NCBI GenBank assembly: GCA_036320915.1 | Contig: JAXBDG010000006.1 | Location: 1,922,001 to 1,986,000 of the forward strand | Direction: 5' to 3' | DNA length: 64,000 bases | Source of the DNA: Linnemannia elongata | Taxonomy: Eukaryota > Mortierellomycota > Mortierellomycetes > Mortierellales > Mortierellaceae | Shown here: in pieces, positions 11,714 to 22,204 of the stretch | Layout of the letters: each line of letters opens with the position of its first letter | How positions within the stretch are numbered: position 1 is the first letter of the stretch | The notes under the pieces: generated by a model | Told to the model about the DNA's origin: nothing | What the model saw: only the letters and a program-made list of their open reading frames with translations | Database searches by the model: none | Position numbers and translations under genes: made by a program

Positions 11714-12851
11714 ATGAGGATCGTCACTTTCATCCTCCTCGTCTTTGTGGCTGTGGCCTGTATCGCCCTCGCCCACCCAGCCCCGCATCATTCCAGGTAA
11801 AACATTTAGTTCGACTTGCAAAATATCAAAAACCTATAAACTCGCTGCTCAACGTACTTGTCACTCACTATTCCACTGCTTTTGTTTTTGTCTCGCTTTC
11901 CAACACAGCGCTCCATCTTCTATCGAAGCAGAACCGGTTTCTGCTTCCGCTGCACCTGATCTTGCTACACTTGATATTCCTGCTGTTGTCGAGACCCCAC
12001 AAGATCTTGTCGACAAGCGGAACTATTTTGTCCAGACTACGACATCAGAAGCTCCTGAAGCCACGTACCCGGCCGTGCTCTGGCCTCAGCGCAAGCGCAA
12101 GCGCGACCGCAAAGATATCACCGAGACTGATCCCGCAAAGTCCATCGACACCGCTGGTGTTTTGGATGTTGTTGATCGACGCGCTGACGTGATTGGCCCC
12201 AGCTTGTCAAAGACGATGACCAAGTCCAAGCCAAAGCCAAAGCCAAAGCCAGGGACCAAAACCGAGACCAAGAAGAAGCAACCTCCCGTCAAACCCACAA
12301 GCGCACCCACAAGGCCACCTCGGCCCAATCTCCCACCTTTAGCCTCCACTCCTTCTTCCGCTCCGTCCCCAACTTCGTCCTCGGCTCCTGATCCAAGCCC
12401 AAGTTCCACTGAGACGAGCCCACCACCAAAACCTCTAACCAAATTAGCCATGGTTTCCAATAACGCCCCCAAACCCGACAAATGCCACTCGGCTACACTG
12501 ACCTGGAAGGTCTTCATCGACAATTCAGAAAAGAATGGTCTCCGTTGGCGCCACGAGGTATCGTACATCATCGCCCAAGGTTCAAGCGACTCGCTCACCT
12601 TCATAGGAGGTAAAGTGCTTCAGGATGAGAAGACCAAGATCACAAGCGAAAGCAACGATCAGTCGACTCATTTTACGGCCGATGGTGGTTTCGGGGCCAT
12701 GATCACACCCGTTGGGCATGGGACGGGGATTGTTTGGTTCTGGAGAGGTCTGACGCGCCAATTTTCAAAGCCGAATGCCATTGTACCTTATTCGGGGGAT
12801 GATATGAAGTATGGATATGAATACTGGGATTGTGTTCCTGGGACATGGTAG
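11714..12851 (+). CDS. Predicted secreted protein: signal peptide, Lys-Pro linker, unknown C-terminal domain
   Basis: Exon 1 is 11714-11796 and exon 2 is 11909-12851, giving 341 residues. The start encodes a clear signal peptide, MRIVTFILLVFVAVACIALA. It is followed by a region with basic pairs or clusters (DKR at about 63, RKRKRDR at about 89-95) that could be Kex2-type processing sites. A Lys-Pro repeat (KSKPKPKPKPG) at about 132-142 leads into a Pro/Ser/Thr linker. Residues about 220-341 form a compact Trp/Tyr/Gly-rich domain with one Cys at each end (CHSATLTW and YWDCVPGTW), likely a disulfide-closed beta fold. I do not recognise the domain. The unrelated surface protein at 24651-27656 has a similar Lys-Pro stretch. 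Function is unknown; a wall-associated or secreted binding protein is the plainest guess. Confidence 0.85.
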
Positions 12852-12863
12852 TAGAACTTGGAG

Positions 12864-12866
<3 letters not shown>

Positions 12867-12919
<53 letters not shown>
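12867..12919 (+). repeat. T53 homopolymer
   Basis: Fifty-three consecutive T, the longest single-base run in the window, begin 15 nt after the stop codon of the upstream plus-strand gene. On the minus strand this is a long A run about 220 nt beyond the TAP42 stop codon. Confidence 0.9.
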
Positions 12920-13140
12920 CCTTTCTTCTTTGTTTATTCCCATGATCCATGCCCTTGAAGTCTCTATACATACTTTTTTTTCTTTTTCCTCAAGGCAAGC
13001 GCTTGCCTCACAGTAAAAAAAAAAAATATTCCAAGTTTCATGAGTTGCATAGCAAGATAAGGATCAATTTGTAATGCTTTCTTTCATCCGAGAAGTGACA
13101 ATGTATTGACGAGGAGAGAAGAAAATCACATCTATAACGC

Positions 13141-14590
13141 CTATCCGATACGACCGCCCTTGTTGCCCCATCCCTTGGGGTTATCATCCTTGAAATCATC
13201 CCAGTTGCGCGCCTTTATCGTCTCAGCATTGATAGCGTCCTCATCATTATCATCCGCCTCCTTCTTCTTGGGCTCCTCAGTGCCTCCAGACAAAAAGTTA
13301 CCCCGCTCCATCTCCTGGTCGAGGTACTCCTCAATCGACATGGTAGGCAAGCTATGGCCGGGACGGAAGACACCCTTCATCATCTCGGCGCGTTTGTTGG
13401 TAATCATAAAGGGTCGAAGAGGACGTCCCTGGGGGTCCATGAGGGGCCCTGTTGCATTCCAGATGGTACTGCTGTCAACTTTGCCGTCCCTTGCGTCATC
13501 TGCGGATCGATTTGCTGCTCGATTGTCGTTCGACCCTTGTGCTGCGTTCCGTTCTGCCATCTGCTGTAACATAGGAATCTCTTGTTGAATGCTGACCAGT
13601 TGTTCCATGGTTTGAAAGATGGCGTATTGAAGGTGAAGAATGACAAAGTCTCGATATTGGTCCTCCAACTCTGAGCTCAACTCGCCCTCGTATCCACTAT
13701 TTGTCGTTCCCAGAATCTTATGAAACTCCTATCAAGAGAGGGAGCGAGAATGCGTCAGCGTGTTGAATTCAAGAATACCCATCCATGAATAGATTACACC
13801 TAAACAAGGTACAAAGACGAACCTCGATCTGATTCCGCATCTCCTTTTCACGCTTGAATCGTGCAATCTTCTCGCCTCGTCGAGTGGCAGCATCCTTGGG
13901 TGCGTTGGTTGTCAGTTGCTCCAGGTATTTTTTGTCCGATGGAGTCAGGATATCGTGTGTTTCGCATTGCAACAAAAAGTGATCCAAGTGCTCCTGTGTT
14001 TGTCGAGGAGGGATAACATAGTTAGTCATGGTAAAAACGTTCGATTGGTTGAATTAATATGTGAAAACGCAATGATCCAGAACCTTCCAGTCCGTTTGCC
14101 CATACCTTGCCACTGTTCAAATCGGCGAGACGGTCAGGGGTCACACGCTTCAAGAAAAGTTCTCCCAGGTAGTATTCTGTCAGTAAGAACCTATTACAAT
14201 AAAATGTTGAAGGCTGATTAGTCACGTACACTATGCCTGCGGATTGAAAATCAAAAGGTCTCAAACGATGACAATACCGAAGGTCCTTGGTGCTGATGTC
14301 CTCCATGAACTCATTCTCACTGAACAAGCTGAGCTGGCGCACCATCCTGGAAGACAGCTCGAATCCCCTGATCGACTGGTTCACTTTTGACTAGGGTGTT
14401 TAATATAGAACATCAAATGTTAGTGCGGTATAGAGTTGAGGAGATATAGAGAGAGAGTACAGAGAAGGCGCGTGTTTTTTATTACCTGGTACTCATCAGA
14501 GTTTGAGGCGAGGGTTGACTTTTGGATGTCGAGGAAGAGGACTTCGGCCTTTTGGAAGACCTGGGCAAGCGATTCGTCGTTGCCAGACAT
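13141..14590 (-). CDS. TAP42: TAP42/IGBP1-type regulator of PP2A-like phosphatases
   Basis: Five exons on the minus strand (14590-14486, 14390-14278, 14190-14106, 13993-13823, 13728-13141) give 353 residues, close to the yeast protein. TAP42/alpha-4 binds catalytic subunits of PP2A-family phosphatases and links them to TOR signalling in the cytosol. Family marks are the helical N-terminal repeat region with STKDLRFLLTEYYLGEL, the basic helix RRGEKIARFKREKEMRNQIE, and the C-terminal signature NWDDFKDDNPKGWGNKGG. Exon 3 is short (85 nt). The first ATG at 14590 opens directly into the conserved helical region. The gene is head to head with COX10, with 430 bp between the start codons. Confidence 0.93.
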
Positions 14591-15020
14591 GATGTAGGAG
14601 GAATGTGTGGTTGCGATGTGATGTGTCGTTGGTGAAGAAAGAAGAAAAGGAAAAGAAATGAGAGCGCAGATGCCATCGCCCTTTGTTCTCTTTCAGCCCA
14701 GTCCTTTGTCTGCAGGAACAGTCCTTTGGCTCAGGTGGCTTATCTCAGTCTTCTACCTCGGATCGACAGCCAGATTTCACTTCGATACACTCCGAGCGCG
14801 TTTTTTATTATTGCAGAGCACAAAGGGGGAACTCTTTTTTTTTTTTTTTTATTTTCCTCGCCTTCTCATTACTCGTTCCTCACCCTCGGTCGCCTGCTTG
14901 CCTTCTCCACCCTGTCCTCCCTCTCCCCCGCCACTCCCTATTTCCTTTCTCACTCCTCTTTACATACTCCATCACTACTCCCTCCCTCCTTCTTTCCCTT
15001 TCAGACACCCTCATAACAGA
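14591..15020. promoter_or_regulatory. Shared divergent promoter region, TAP42 / COX10
   Basis: The 430 bp between the TAP42 start (minus) and the COX10 start (plus) must carry both promoters. It is CT-rich on the plus strand toward COX10 and has a T run near 14836-14852. No defined factor site can be called by eye. Confidence 0.55.
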
Positions 15021-16475
15021 ATGATGCACAGAGTGAATCCAGTGATCTCCGGAACGAGGCTGATCAGATCCGAAGGCTCAAGGATCCACTCCCGCCTCTC
15101 TTCCTCATGCACCCACTCCCTCCACAGACTCCAGAACAAGTCCCCTCTGGCTTTCCTCCAAAGCTCTAACCGTCAGAGTGCAGCCCTCAGAGGATCCCGG
15201 ATCACGTTCACACGCGCTTCCTTCTCGTCCCATAACGGCTCAGCAGCTGTCCTTCCAACTGGAGCAAACAACATCTTTTCAAGAGATAGCCAGGACCAGG
15301 ACGACAGCGCGACCAACAGCAATGGCACCGCAGGATTCTTCACAACCAGTAGCTCTGCATCAGCATCGTCATCACTAGCGCCCGAAGGGTTCCGGGACTA
15401 TGACATCCGCTGGAAGGAGGTCAAGATGCCAACATTGACAGGAGTGGTGCCCATCTACATGGATTTGGCTAAAGCACGTCTTGGAGCCCTAGTGACACTG
15501 ACGACGATGAGCGGATATGCCATGACCCCAGCAGCAGACGACCTATCAACACTCTTCTCACTAACGGTCGGAACCGCACTCTGCATCACTTCGGCCAATG
15601 CCTATAACCAGTTTGTGGAACCACCATACGATGCACAAATGTCGAGGACACGGAACAGAGTTCTGGTCCGCAAGGCGGTCTCACCATTGCATGCCTGGTC
15701 CTTTGCAACGGCGACGGGACTTGGAGGCGTCGGAATATTGGCTACGATGGTCAACCCCTTGACGGCAGCCCTCGGAGCAGCCAATTTGGTCCTCTACGCA
15801 GCCGTCTACACCCCTATGAAGCGCATGTCGATTGCCAACACCTGGGTCGGATCGGTTGTCGGAGCTCTTCCACCCATGATGGGTTGGGCTGCATGCACTA
15901 ATGCACTCGATCCGGAAGCGTGGCTCTTGGGTTTGCTTCTCTACGCCTGGCAGTTCCCTCACTTCAACTCTTTGGCATGGAACCTTCGCGCGGATTACTC
16001 CAAGGCTGGCTACCGTATGATGTCCGTCACGGATCCCAAGCTTAACGCCCGCGTCAGTCTTCGTTACTCGCTCGCCCTGATCCCTTTGGTCACCTTGGCT
16101 CCTTATCTTGACATGACTACCTGGTGGTTCGCAGTCGACGGCAACATTGTCAACGCGGTCATGTTGGCCGGTGCGGCCAACTTTTGGCGGAAGCGTGACG
16201 ACAAGAGCGCGAGACAGTTGTTCTTTGGAAGTTTGATCTACTTGCCCGTTGTCCTTGCATTGATGATGTTGCACAAGAAGGTCAAGAAGGCGGAGGATGA
16301 AGCAGATGCTAATGCTGCTAATGCTGCCTCTTCTGCTACTGCCTTGACTTCTGTTGTGAGCGCCTCGTCTGCTGTTGTGGAAGAGGACGATGACGAGTAT
16401 GAATATGTCGATGTCGATGAGGACGACGACGAGGAACATCATACGAGCTCTACAAGCGTACACAAGAAGCCCTAA
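15021..16475 (+). CDS. COX10: Protoheme IX farnesyltransferase (heme O synthase), mitochondrial
   Basis: Single exon, 484 residues. COX10 farnesylates heme b to heme O in the mitochondrial inner membrane, a step toward heme A for cytochrome oxidase. The first 120 residues are Arg/Ser-rich without acidic clusters and fit a matrix-targeting sequence. From about residue 145 come the UbiA-family membrane segments. The prenyl-diphosphate motif NQFVEPPYDAQMSRTRNR is at about 195-212, followed by YTPMKR and the second Asp-containing loop near 325 (DYSKAGYRMM). The C-terminus is odd: an Ala/Ser stretch followed by a very acidic Asp/Glu tail (about 450-475). ATG codons at 15021 and 15024 are adjacent; the first is used here. 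Confidence 0.95.
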   Translation: MMHRVNPVISGTRLIRSEGSRIHSRLSSSCTHSLHRLQNKSPLAFLQSSNRQSAALRGSRITFTRASFSSHNGSAAVLPTGANNIFSRDSQDQDDSATNSNGTAGFFTTSSSASASSSLAPEGFRDYDIRWKEVKMPTLTGVVPIYMDLAKARLGALVTLTTMSGYAMTPAADDLSTLFSLTVGTALCITSANAYNQFVEPPYDAQMSRTRNRVLVRKAVSPLHAWSFATATGLGGVGILATMVNPLTAALGAANLVLYAAVYTPMKRMSIANTWVGSVVGALPPMMGWAACTNALDPEAWLLGLLLYAWQFPHFNSLAWNLRADYSKAGYRMMSVTDPKLNARVSLRYSLALIPLVTLAPYLDMTTWWFAVDGNIVNAVMLAGAANFWRKRDDKSARQLFFGSLIYLPVVLALMMLHKKVKKAEDEADANAANAASSATALTSVVSASSAVVEEDDDEYEYVDVDEDDDEEHHTSSTSVHKKP

Positions 16476-16784
16476 TGGTGCCCTCCCTCATGTAAAAAAA
16501 TAAATAAAAAATCATAATCCTCTCCTACGCATCCCGGCTATCAATTATGTCAATTGCTCACTAATGAGATCCCGCTTGCTTCCTTCTTACATTTTTTTTC
16601 TCGGGAACGATAAAAGAGGAAAGAAGAAACCGACTTTATGTACATGTGTGTAGGAAATGAAAAACAACAATAACAACAAAAAAAAAAAAGAGTAAATAAT
16701 AAAAGTACGCCAAGAAGAAAGAAGGTGCAAAAAAAAAAAGACTCTCTCTCTTATTTTTTTTTTTTTTTTGGAGGGTTATTACTT

Positions 16785-17391
16785 TTACACGTTCTTCTCC
16801 TGCTGGTGCTGGTCCAATGCAACCATGCGGCCCTGCTCGATAGCGAGTCTCTCCTCCTTGCGCTTGTTGTCGTAGAACATGCCTCCTCCAAGAAGGGCAG
16901 CGAGGGTGAAGAATTGGAAGCCGACACGGGCCCTGAACATATGCTGAGCAAACTCGCGGCGTCCTGTCCTGACTCCGTAACTTGCTCCAACGAACGCGGC
17001 AATCGTCAAACCCACACCTATTAGTCATCGTGAAAAATGAAGTGTGAAGTGTTAATGGTGGTGTGCATAAGTGTGTGTGTGTGTGAGAGAGAGAGGGAGG
17101 GAGGTTCCATTTGTGGTGTCTTGTTGATCAGCGTAGTTGTGGAGGGTTCTTGCACGTGAGGGGTTGTTCGGCAATGGCGAGAGGTGTGAATTCTTCAGAG
17201 TGTCCCCGCTTGCAGCATTCAACCAACAAAAAAAAAAAAAAAAAGGTGAGCGATGTATATCTCCTTGCATGAGTGTAGGTGGGTGAAGGGAAGGACTTGC
17301 CTGCGGCGACGACCTTGTTCTCGCGGAAGAGTCTCTTGACCTTCTCCATTGCGGTCTCGGTGTCCTCATCGTAATAGTATTCCTCGGCCAT
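16785..17391 (-). CDS. RCF1: HIG1-domain protein, Rcf1-type respiratory supercomplex factor
   Basis: Exons 17391-17301 and 17017-16785 encode 107 residues. HIG1-domain proteins sit in the mitochondrial inner membrane and associate with cytochrome oxidase and its supercomplexes. Residues about 18-90 form the HIG1 domain with two hydrophobic helices joined by VRTGRREFAQHMFRARVGFQ. This contains the Rcf1-type signature Q-x3-R-x-R-x3-Q (Gln55, Arg59, Arg61, Gln65). The intron (17018-17300) uses a GC donor: the exon ends CAG and the intron begins GCAAGT, a textbook GC-AG form, with TAG as acceptor. The protein is shorter than yeast Rcf1 and nearer in size to animal HIG1 proteins, so the symbol is by motif, not length. 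It is head to head with RAD54. Confidence 0.88.
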
Positions 17392-17887
17392 GGTGTATGT
17401 GCGTATGTTGGTTGATGCGTGTTTAAAAAAGAAGAGTGAGAAGGAGTGTGTTCCCGGCAGTGAGTGTGTGTATGTGTGTTGCCGTGACAGTCACAACCTC
17501 CTTTGCGATAATGCGGTTCAAGGGCAGACAGAGGCGAATAGGGGGAGGAAGAGAGTTCTTTACTGCTAGCGTCTGGTTGGCAAGGTCTAAGCAACATCGG
17601 TGCAAAACTAATGTAAGCGCAGTTCATATTCGTCATTGGTGAAGACAAAGAAAGTGCTATAAAAGACGGGACAGTAAAGAAAAGTACTTCTTACTGAGAT
17701 AGTCCAGCATAGCTTCGTCAAACGAGGTTGTCCGTTTCATTTTCAGGAACAAAAGACACATTTGCCACCGTGACCGTCCTTGATTTGACAAAAACACGCC
17801 CACTTTTGTTCCCTATCTCACTTGCCGTCAACACTTTTGCTCCTCCTCTCTCCTCCTCGCCACCACCTTCACATCAATCCGCCCGCC
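17392..17887. promoter_or_regulatory. Shared divergent region, HIG1 gene / RAD54
   Basis: 496 bp separate the two start codons. GT-rich repeats lie near the HIG1 side (about 17450-17480) and CT-rich sequence near the RAD54 side. I see no clear cell-cycle or damage-response box. Confidence 0.5.
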
Positions 17888-20800
17888 ATGAAACGCACTT
17901 TCTCAGGAATATCCCTCAAGAGGCCCTCAGCAAAACTCTCATCAAGTCAAGACAGCCAAAGTGACATCAACAACAGCCAGAACATCGCTAACAACAACAA
18001 CAGCAACAGTCAGCAACGACCCTCCTCATCACAAGAACTTGGCGCCACCAAAACAAGGAATGCCGTCTTTGACCACGTCTTTGTCGAAATACCCTGTGTC
18101 AAAGCAATAGCTACACCCGGTCCCAAGACCATCCTAAAAAAGTTCCCTGGAGTCAAATCGCCGAACCAAAAGAAAGTCGAGTTTGTTGAGGACTCGGAGG
18201 GGTCCTTAAGCGACGCAGACGACGACGACTATGACGACGACTTTGAGAAGGACAAAGAGAACAGGAACGATGTTGCAGTACCAGATATCACTATCAAGTC
18301 CTCTCCACCAACACCTGTGTCAAAGCCTGTATCGACACCGACTCCACCCGTCAAGAAATCACCGCCTATTGTCGCGAATTCTCCACCGCTAACGCCACCG
18401 GATTCTGAGCCAACAAAAGCAAAAACCAAGTCAATTCCAACAAAGCCGGTGGTGATACCATCAACAACGACACCAACACCCAAGCTTACACCAATTCCCA
18501 CTCCAAAATCCGTTCCCACAAAGGTGCAAGTTGAGGCGGATCTAGAAGATGAGGATGAGGACATGTATGACGGTGACGCAGGAGATGACTACAGTGGATC
18601 TGATTTCGACTCAGACGGAGGCGGTCGCAAGCGGGCCAAGACAGGACGGACAACTCAAGCCATGATCAAGGCCTCTCTGCCTCAAGCAACCACTCGGGCG
18701 ACACGTTCAGGACGGGCGCCTCTCTCATCTAATACAGTCACCATCTCCTCGAAACCACTCCCAACCGCCAAACCATTGCAGCCCAGCACCAAATCTCTGA
18801 CGGCGCTCGGAAAGCGATTCAAGGTCCCGACCTTCACGGATCCAAGCAAGGCACCTGCACAGGCTCGATCGTCAGGACTTACGCTTGGAACGAAACGGCG
18901 GCCACAAGTCGACGCCAAGTCTGCTCACGACTATACCGTGGAGGGCTCTATTATCCTGCACGATCCAGCCTGGGCACAGCTGGATGAGGCTCAACGGGAA
19001 GAAGAGAAACTGCTGAAGGCATCTCAGGAGGGTGCCGAGCCTGTCGACGGAGACTCTATTCAGCAGGTCATCATCCCCAAGAAGGAAAAGGCCAAGTCCA
19101 AGTCGATTGCAGAGATGCTGGGACTCGTCAAGCCAAAGGAGCAGCCCAAAGTCCACGTCGTTGTAAGTAGATACTTTGCAACCTTGGGAGTTCTTGTCCA
19201 CATCCTGAATCATTATTAATAATGATGGGATTAACAATGTAATTATTTACTTGGTTTATAGGTGGACCCTGTACTTGGACGGGTTCTACGCCCACATCAG
19301 GTCGAGGGAGTCAAGTTCATGTACAAGTGCACGACTGGCGCGACGATGCCCAATGCCTTCGGATGTATCATGGCGGACGAAATGGGTCTTGGCAAAACGG
19401 TATGCATTCAATACTCATGTCCTCTTGCGCGATGATGCAGCCATGTCTGAAGCTTTATTGACCATGTTTATGTTATATGTTTCGTTCTAGCTTCAATGTA
19501 TCACACTTCTTTGGACACTCCTGAAGCAGTCGCCAGACTTTGGAAAGGGCACGATCGAGAAGTGCATTATTTGTTGTCCGTCATCCCTGGTCAAGAACTG
19601 GGCAAACGAGATTGTCAAATGGCTGGGACCAGGAAAGATTGGAGTGCTGACATGCGACGCCAAGGGAACTAAGGAGGACACCAACAACGCGATGAGGCAG
19701 TGGGCATCAGCAAGGCAGAGGATGGTGGTGAATCCAGTCTTGATTATCAGTTACGAGAGTTTGCGGATGTACGCGCCGATCCTTGCACAAACCCCGATCG
19801 GACTGATGCTTTGCGACGAAGGTCACCGTCTGAAGAATTCCAGTAAGTCTTTGAAGCAACTGAAAACTTGTCTGCCTTACTTCATTATGACAATTGTATC
19901 AAGTTGCTGATCAATCCTCATTTGAATTAGGTTCACAAACGTTCATAACACTGAATGAGTTGAATGTTCAGAGGCGTGTCATCTTGTCAGGAACACCTAT
20001 TCAAAATGACCTCTCGGAGTACTTTTCGTTGCTCAATTTTGCCAATCCAGGACTTTTGGGTTCAACGGTGGAGTTCCGCAAGAACTATGAGCTTCCTATT
20101 TTACGCGGACGCGACTCGGAAGCAACGGACAAGGAACAGGAAATCAGTAACCAGAAACTGACGGAACTTTCGGGTGTTGTGAGCAAGTTTATCATTCGCC
20201 GCACCAACGACATCCTTTCGAAATACTGTAAGTTCTCTTACCATGCTCAGCTGCTTTACTTTTCGATCATGTCTGTTACTCACATAAAAACTCTCTTCAT
20301 ATACGGACATTTGTTAGTGCCAACCAAATACGAGCATGTCGTGTTCTGTCAACTTTCACCCTTCCAGCTAAGTTTGTACAAGCACTTCATCAATTCCAAG
20401 TCAATTCAGAGGCTGCTGCGTGGGCAGGGTTCACAGCCGCTCAAGGCGATTGGACTGCTCAAGAAACTTTGCAACCACCCCGACCTCTTGGATTTGCCTG
20501 ACGATCTGGAGGGATGCGACAGTTTGCTTCCTCCCGACTATCAGACCAAGAACTCCAAGAAGCCCTTGTCCCGTGGAGGAATTCTGGTGCAGCCTGAGTT
20601 TTCTGGCAAGATGCTTGTCCTGGCGAGGATGCTCGCCAAGATCAAGAAGGACACCAACGACAAGATTGTTCTTATCTCAAATTACACTCAAACCCTTGAT
20701 ATCTTTGAGAAGCTCTGTCGCCAGAACCAGTAAGTAGTCTCTTTCGTTGCTTTTGAAGTGGGATATGTTTCTTTTGCGTCGGTTATTTAAAACTTTGGTG

Positions 20801-21443
20801 CTGACAGAAACCGATATTTATTAATTATAGATATGGTGTTTTGAGATTGGATGGAACGATGACGATCAACAAGAGACAGAAGCTGGTCGACCGGTTCAAT
20901 AACCCGGATGGCAATGAGTTTGTGTTCTTGCTGAGCAGCAAGGCAGGAGGATGTGGACTGAACCTGATCGGAGCGAACCGTCTTGTTCTCTTTGACCCAG
21001 ACTGGAACCCAGCCTCGGACCAGCAGGCTCTGGCGCGTGTGTGGCGCGATGGCCAAAAGAAAGATTGTTTTGTCTATCGATTCATTGCGACAGGATCGAT
21101 TGAGGAGAAGATTTTCCAGCGTCAGTCTCACAAGCAGTCGTTGTCGTCTTGTGTAGTGGATGAGGATCAGGATGTAGAGCGGCATTTCTCGCAGGAGAAC
21201 TTGCGGCAGTTGTTCCAGTTCAACGAGACGACTGAGTGCTGTGATACACACGAGACGTTCAAGTGCAAGCGATGTGTGGATGGACGGCAGGTGGTGAAAG
21301 CGGCTCAGGTCTCGTATGGTGATACATCGACCTGGAATCATTTCAAGGGTGACCAGGATCTCTTGATGCTCACGGACCCGCTGCTTCAGGAGGAGGCTGA
21401 CACGGACGCCATCTCGTTTGTTTTCCAGTACATCTCTCATTAG
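17888..21443 (+). CDS. RAD54: DNA repair and recombination protein RAD54 (Snf2-family translocase)
   Basis: Six exons (17888-19162, 19262-19399, 19491-19842, 19931-20227, 20318-20729, 20831-21443) give 1,028 residues. RAD54 is a nuclear dsDNA translocase that works with Rad51 in homologous recombination. The N-terminal 425 residues are Ser/Pro/Thr-rich with an acidic patch and basic stretches. The helicase core starts at [10 protein letters not shown]. Motif I is DEMGLGKT (about 464-471), motif II is DEGH (580-583), motif III is LSGTPIQND, and the C-terminal lobe has [18 protein letters not shown] and [11 protein letters not shown] near 889-899. The end holds the RAD54-type Cys-containing segment [13 protein letters not shown] and TSTWNHF. 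The N-terminus is longer than in yeast. The core matches RAD54 better than RDH54. Confidence 0.95.
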
Positions 21444-22165
21444 ACCTGTGGGTTTCTCTTTCTCGTTTTTTCGCGTTATCCTCTGTAATTTTAGCTTCGC
21501 CTTGTTCAATAATAAAAATGCGTTAATTTCTTTCGAGGCGGTCCGTCGATCTTTGATTCTTCAAGAGAAAGTTGGAAGAAGAGATGAAAACTAGATGAAT
21601 CACGCTGACGCCAAGAACAGGTTCAGCGCCATTGGTTACGATAATAGGATTTTGTTTCCTGGGAGTGAACAGACTCACGCCTATGGCCCCGCTTCCTCAT
21701 TGCCAGCGAAACAAAAAAGAATTGAATTACGTTGAACCCATTGCCTTGCATTTTTGCATTCTTTCCTTTACTTTCTCCTCGTTTTTCACTTCTTCAAAGT
21801 ATTAAAGCCATTGCGAGTACATAGTAATAAATACGTCTTTACGACGCGTCTATGATCTTATTTTAGCTTACCCTCCTAACGCGACAAACGCGCGACGATA
21901 GAAGCCGACCTTCATTTTCGAAAGGACCGATCACTTTTCTTTATTTTTTTTCTTTTTTTCTTTTTATGTAGGTCACCGGCGCAAAGGAGTAGCCATCGTA
22001 TTTATGAATGAATGAATGAAGAAGAGGGCTCTCAAGAAACGAATACTTGATGGAGTGGAGAGAGAGCGAGAGAGAGAGAAATAATACGAGAGCCACAAAC
22101 CGAAAAAAGAAAACCTTATGATCACTACCACAGAAAGGCACAACAAACAAACTGGGGTGCTTGCC

Positions 22166-22204
<39 letters not shown>

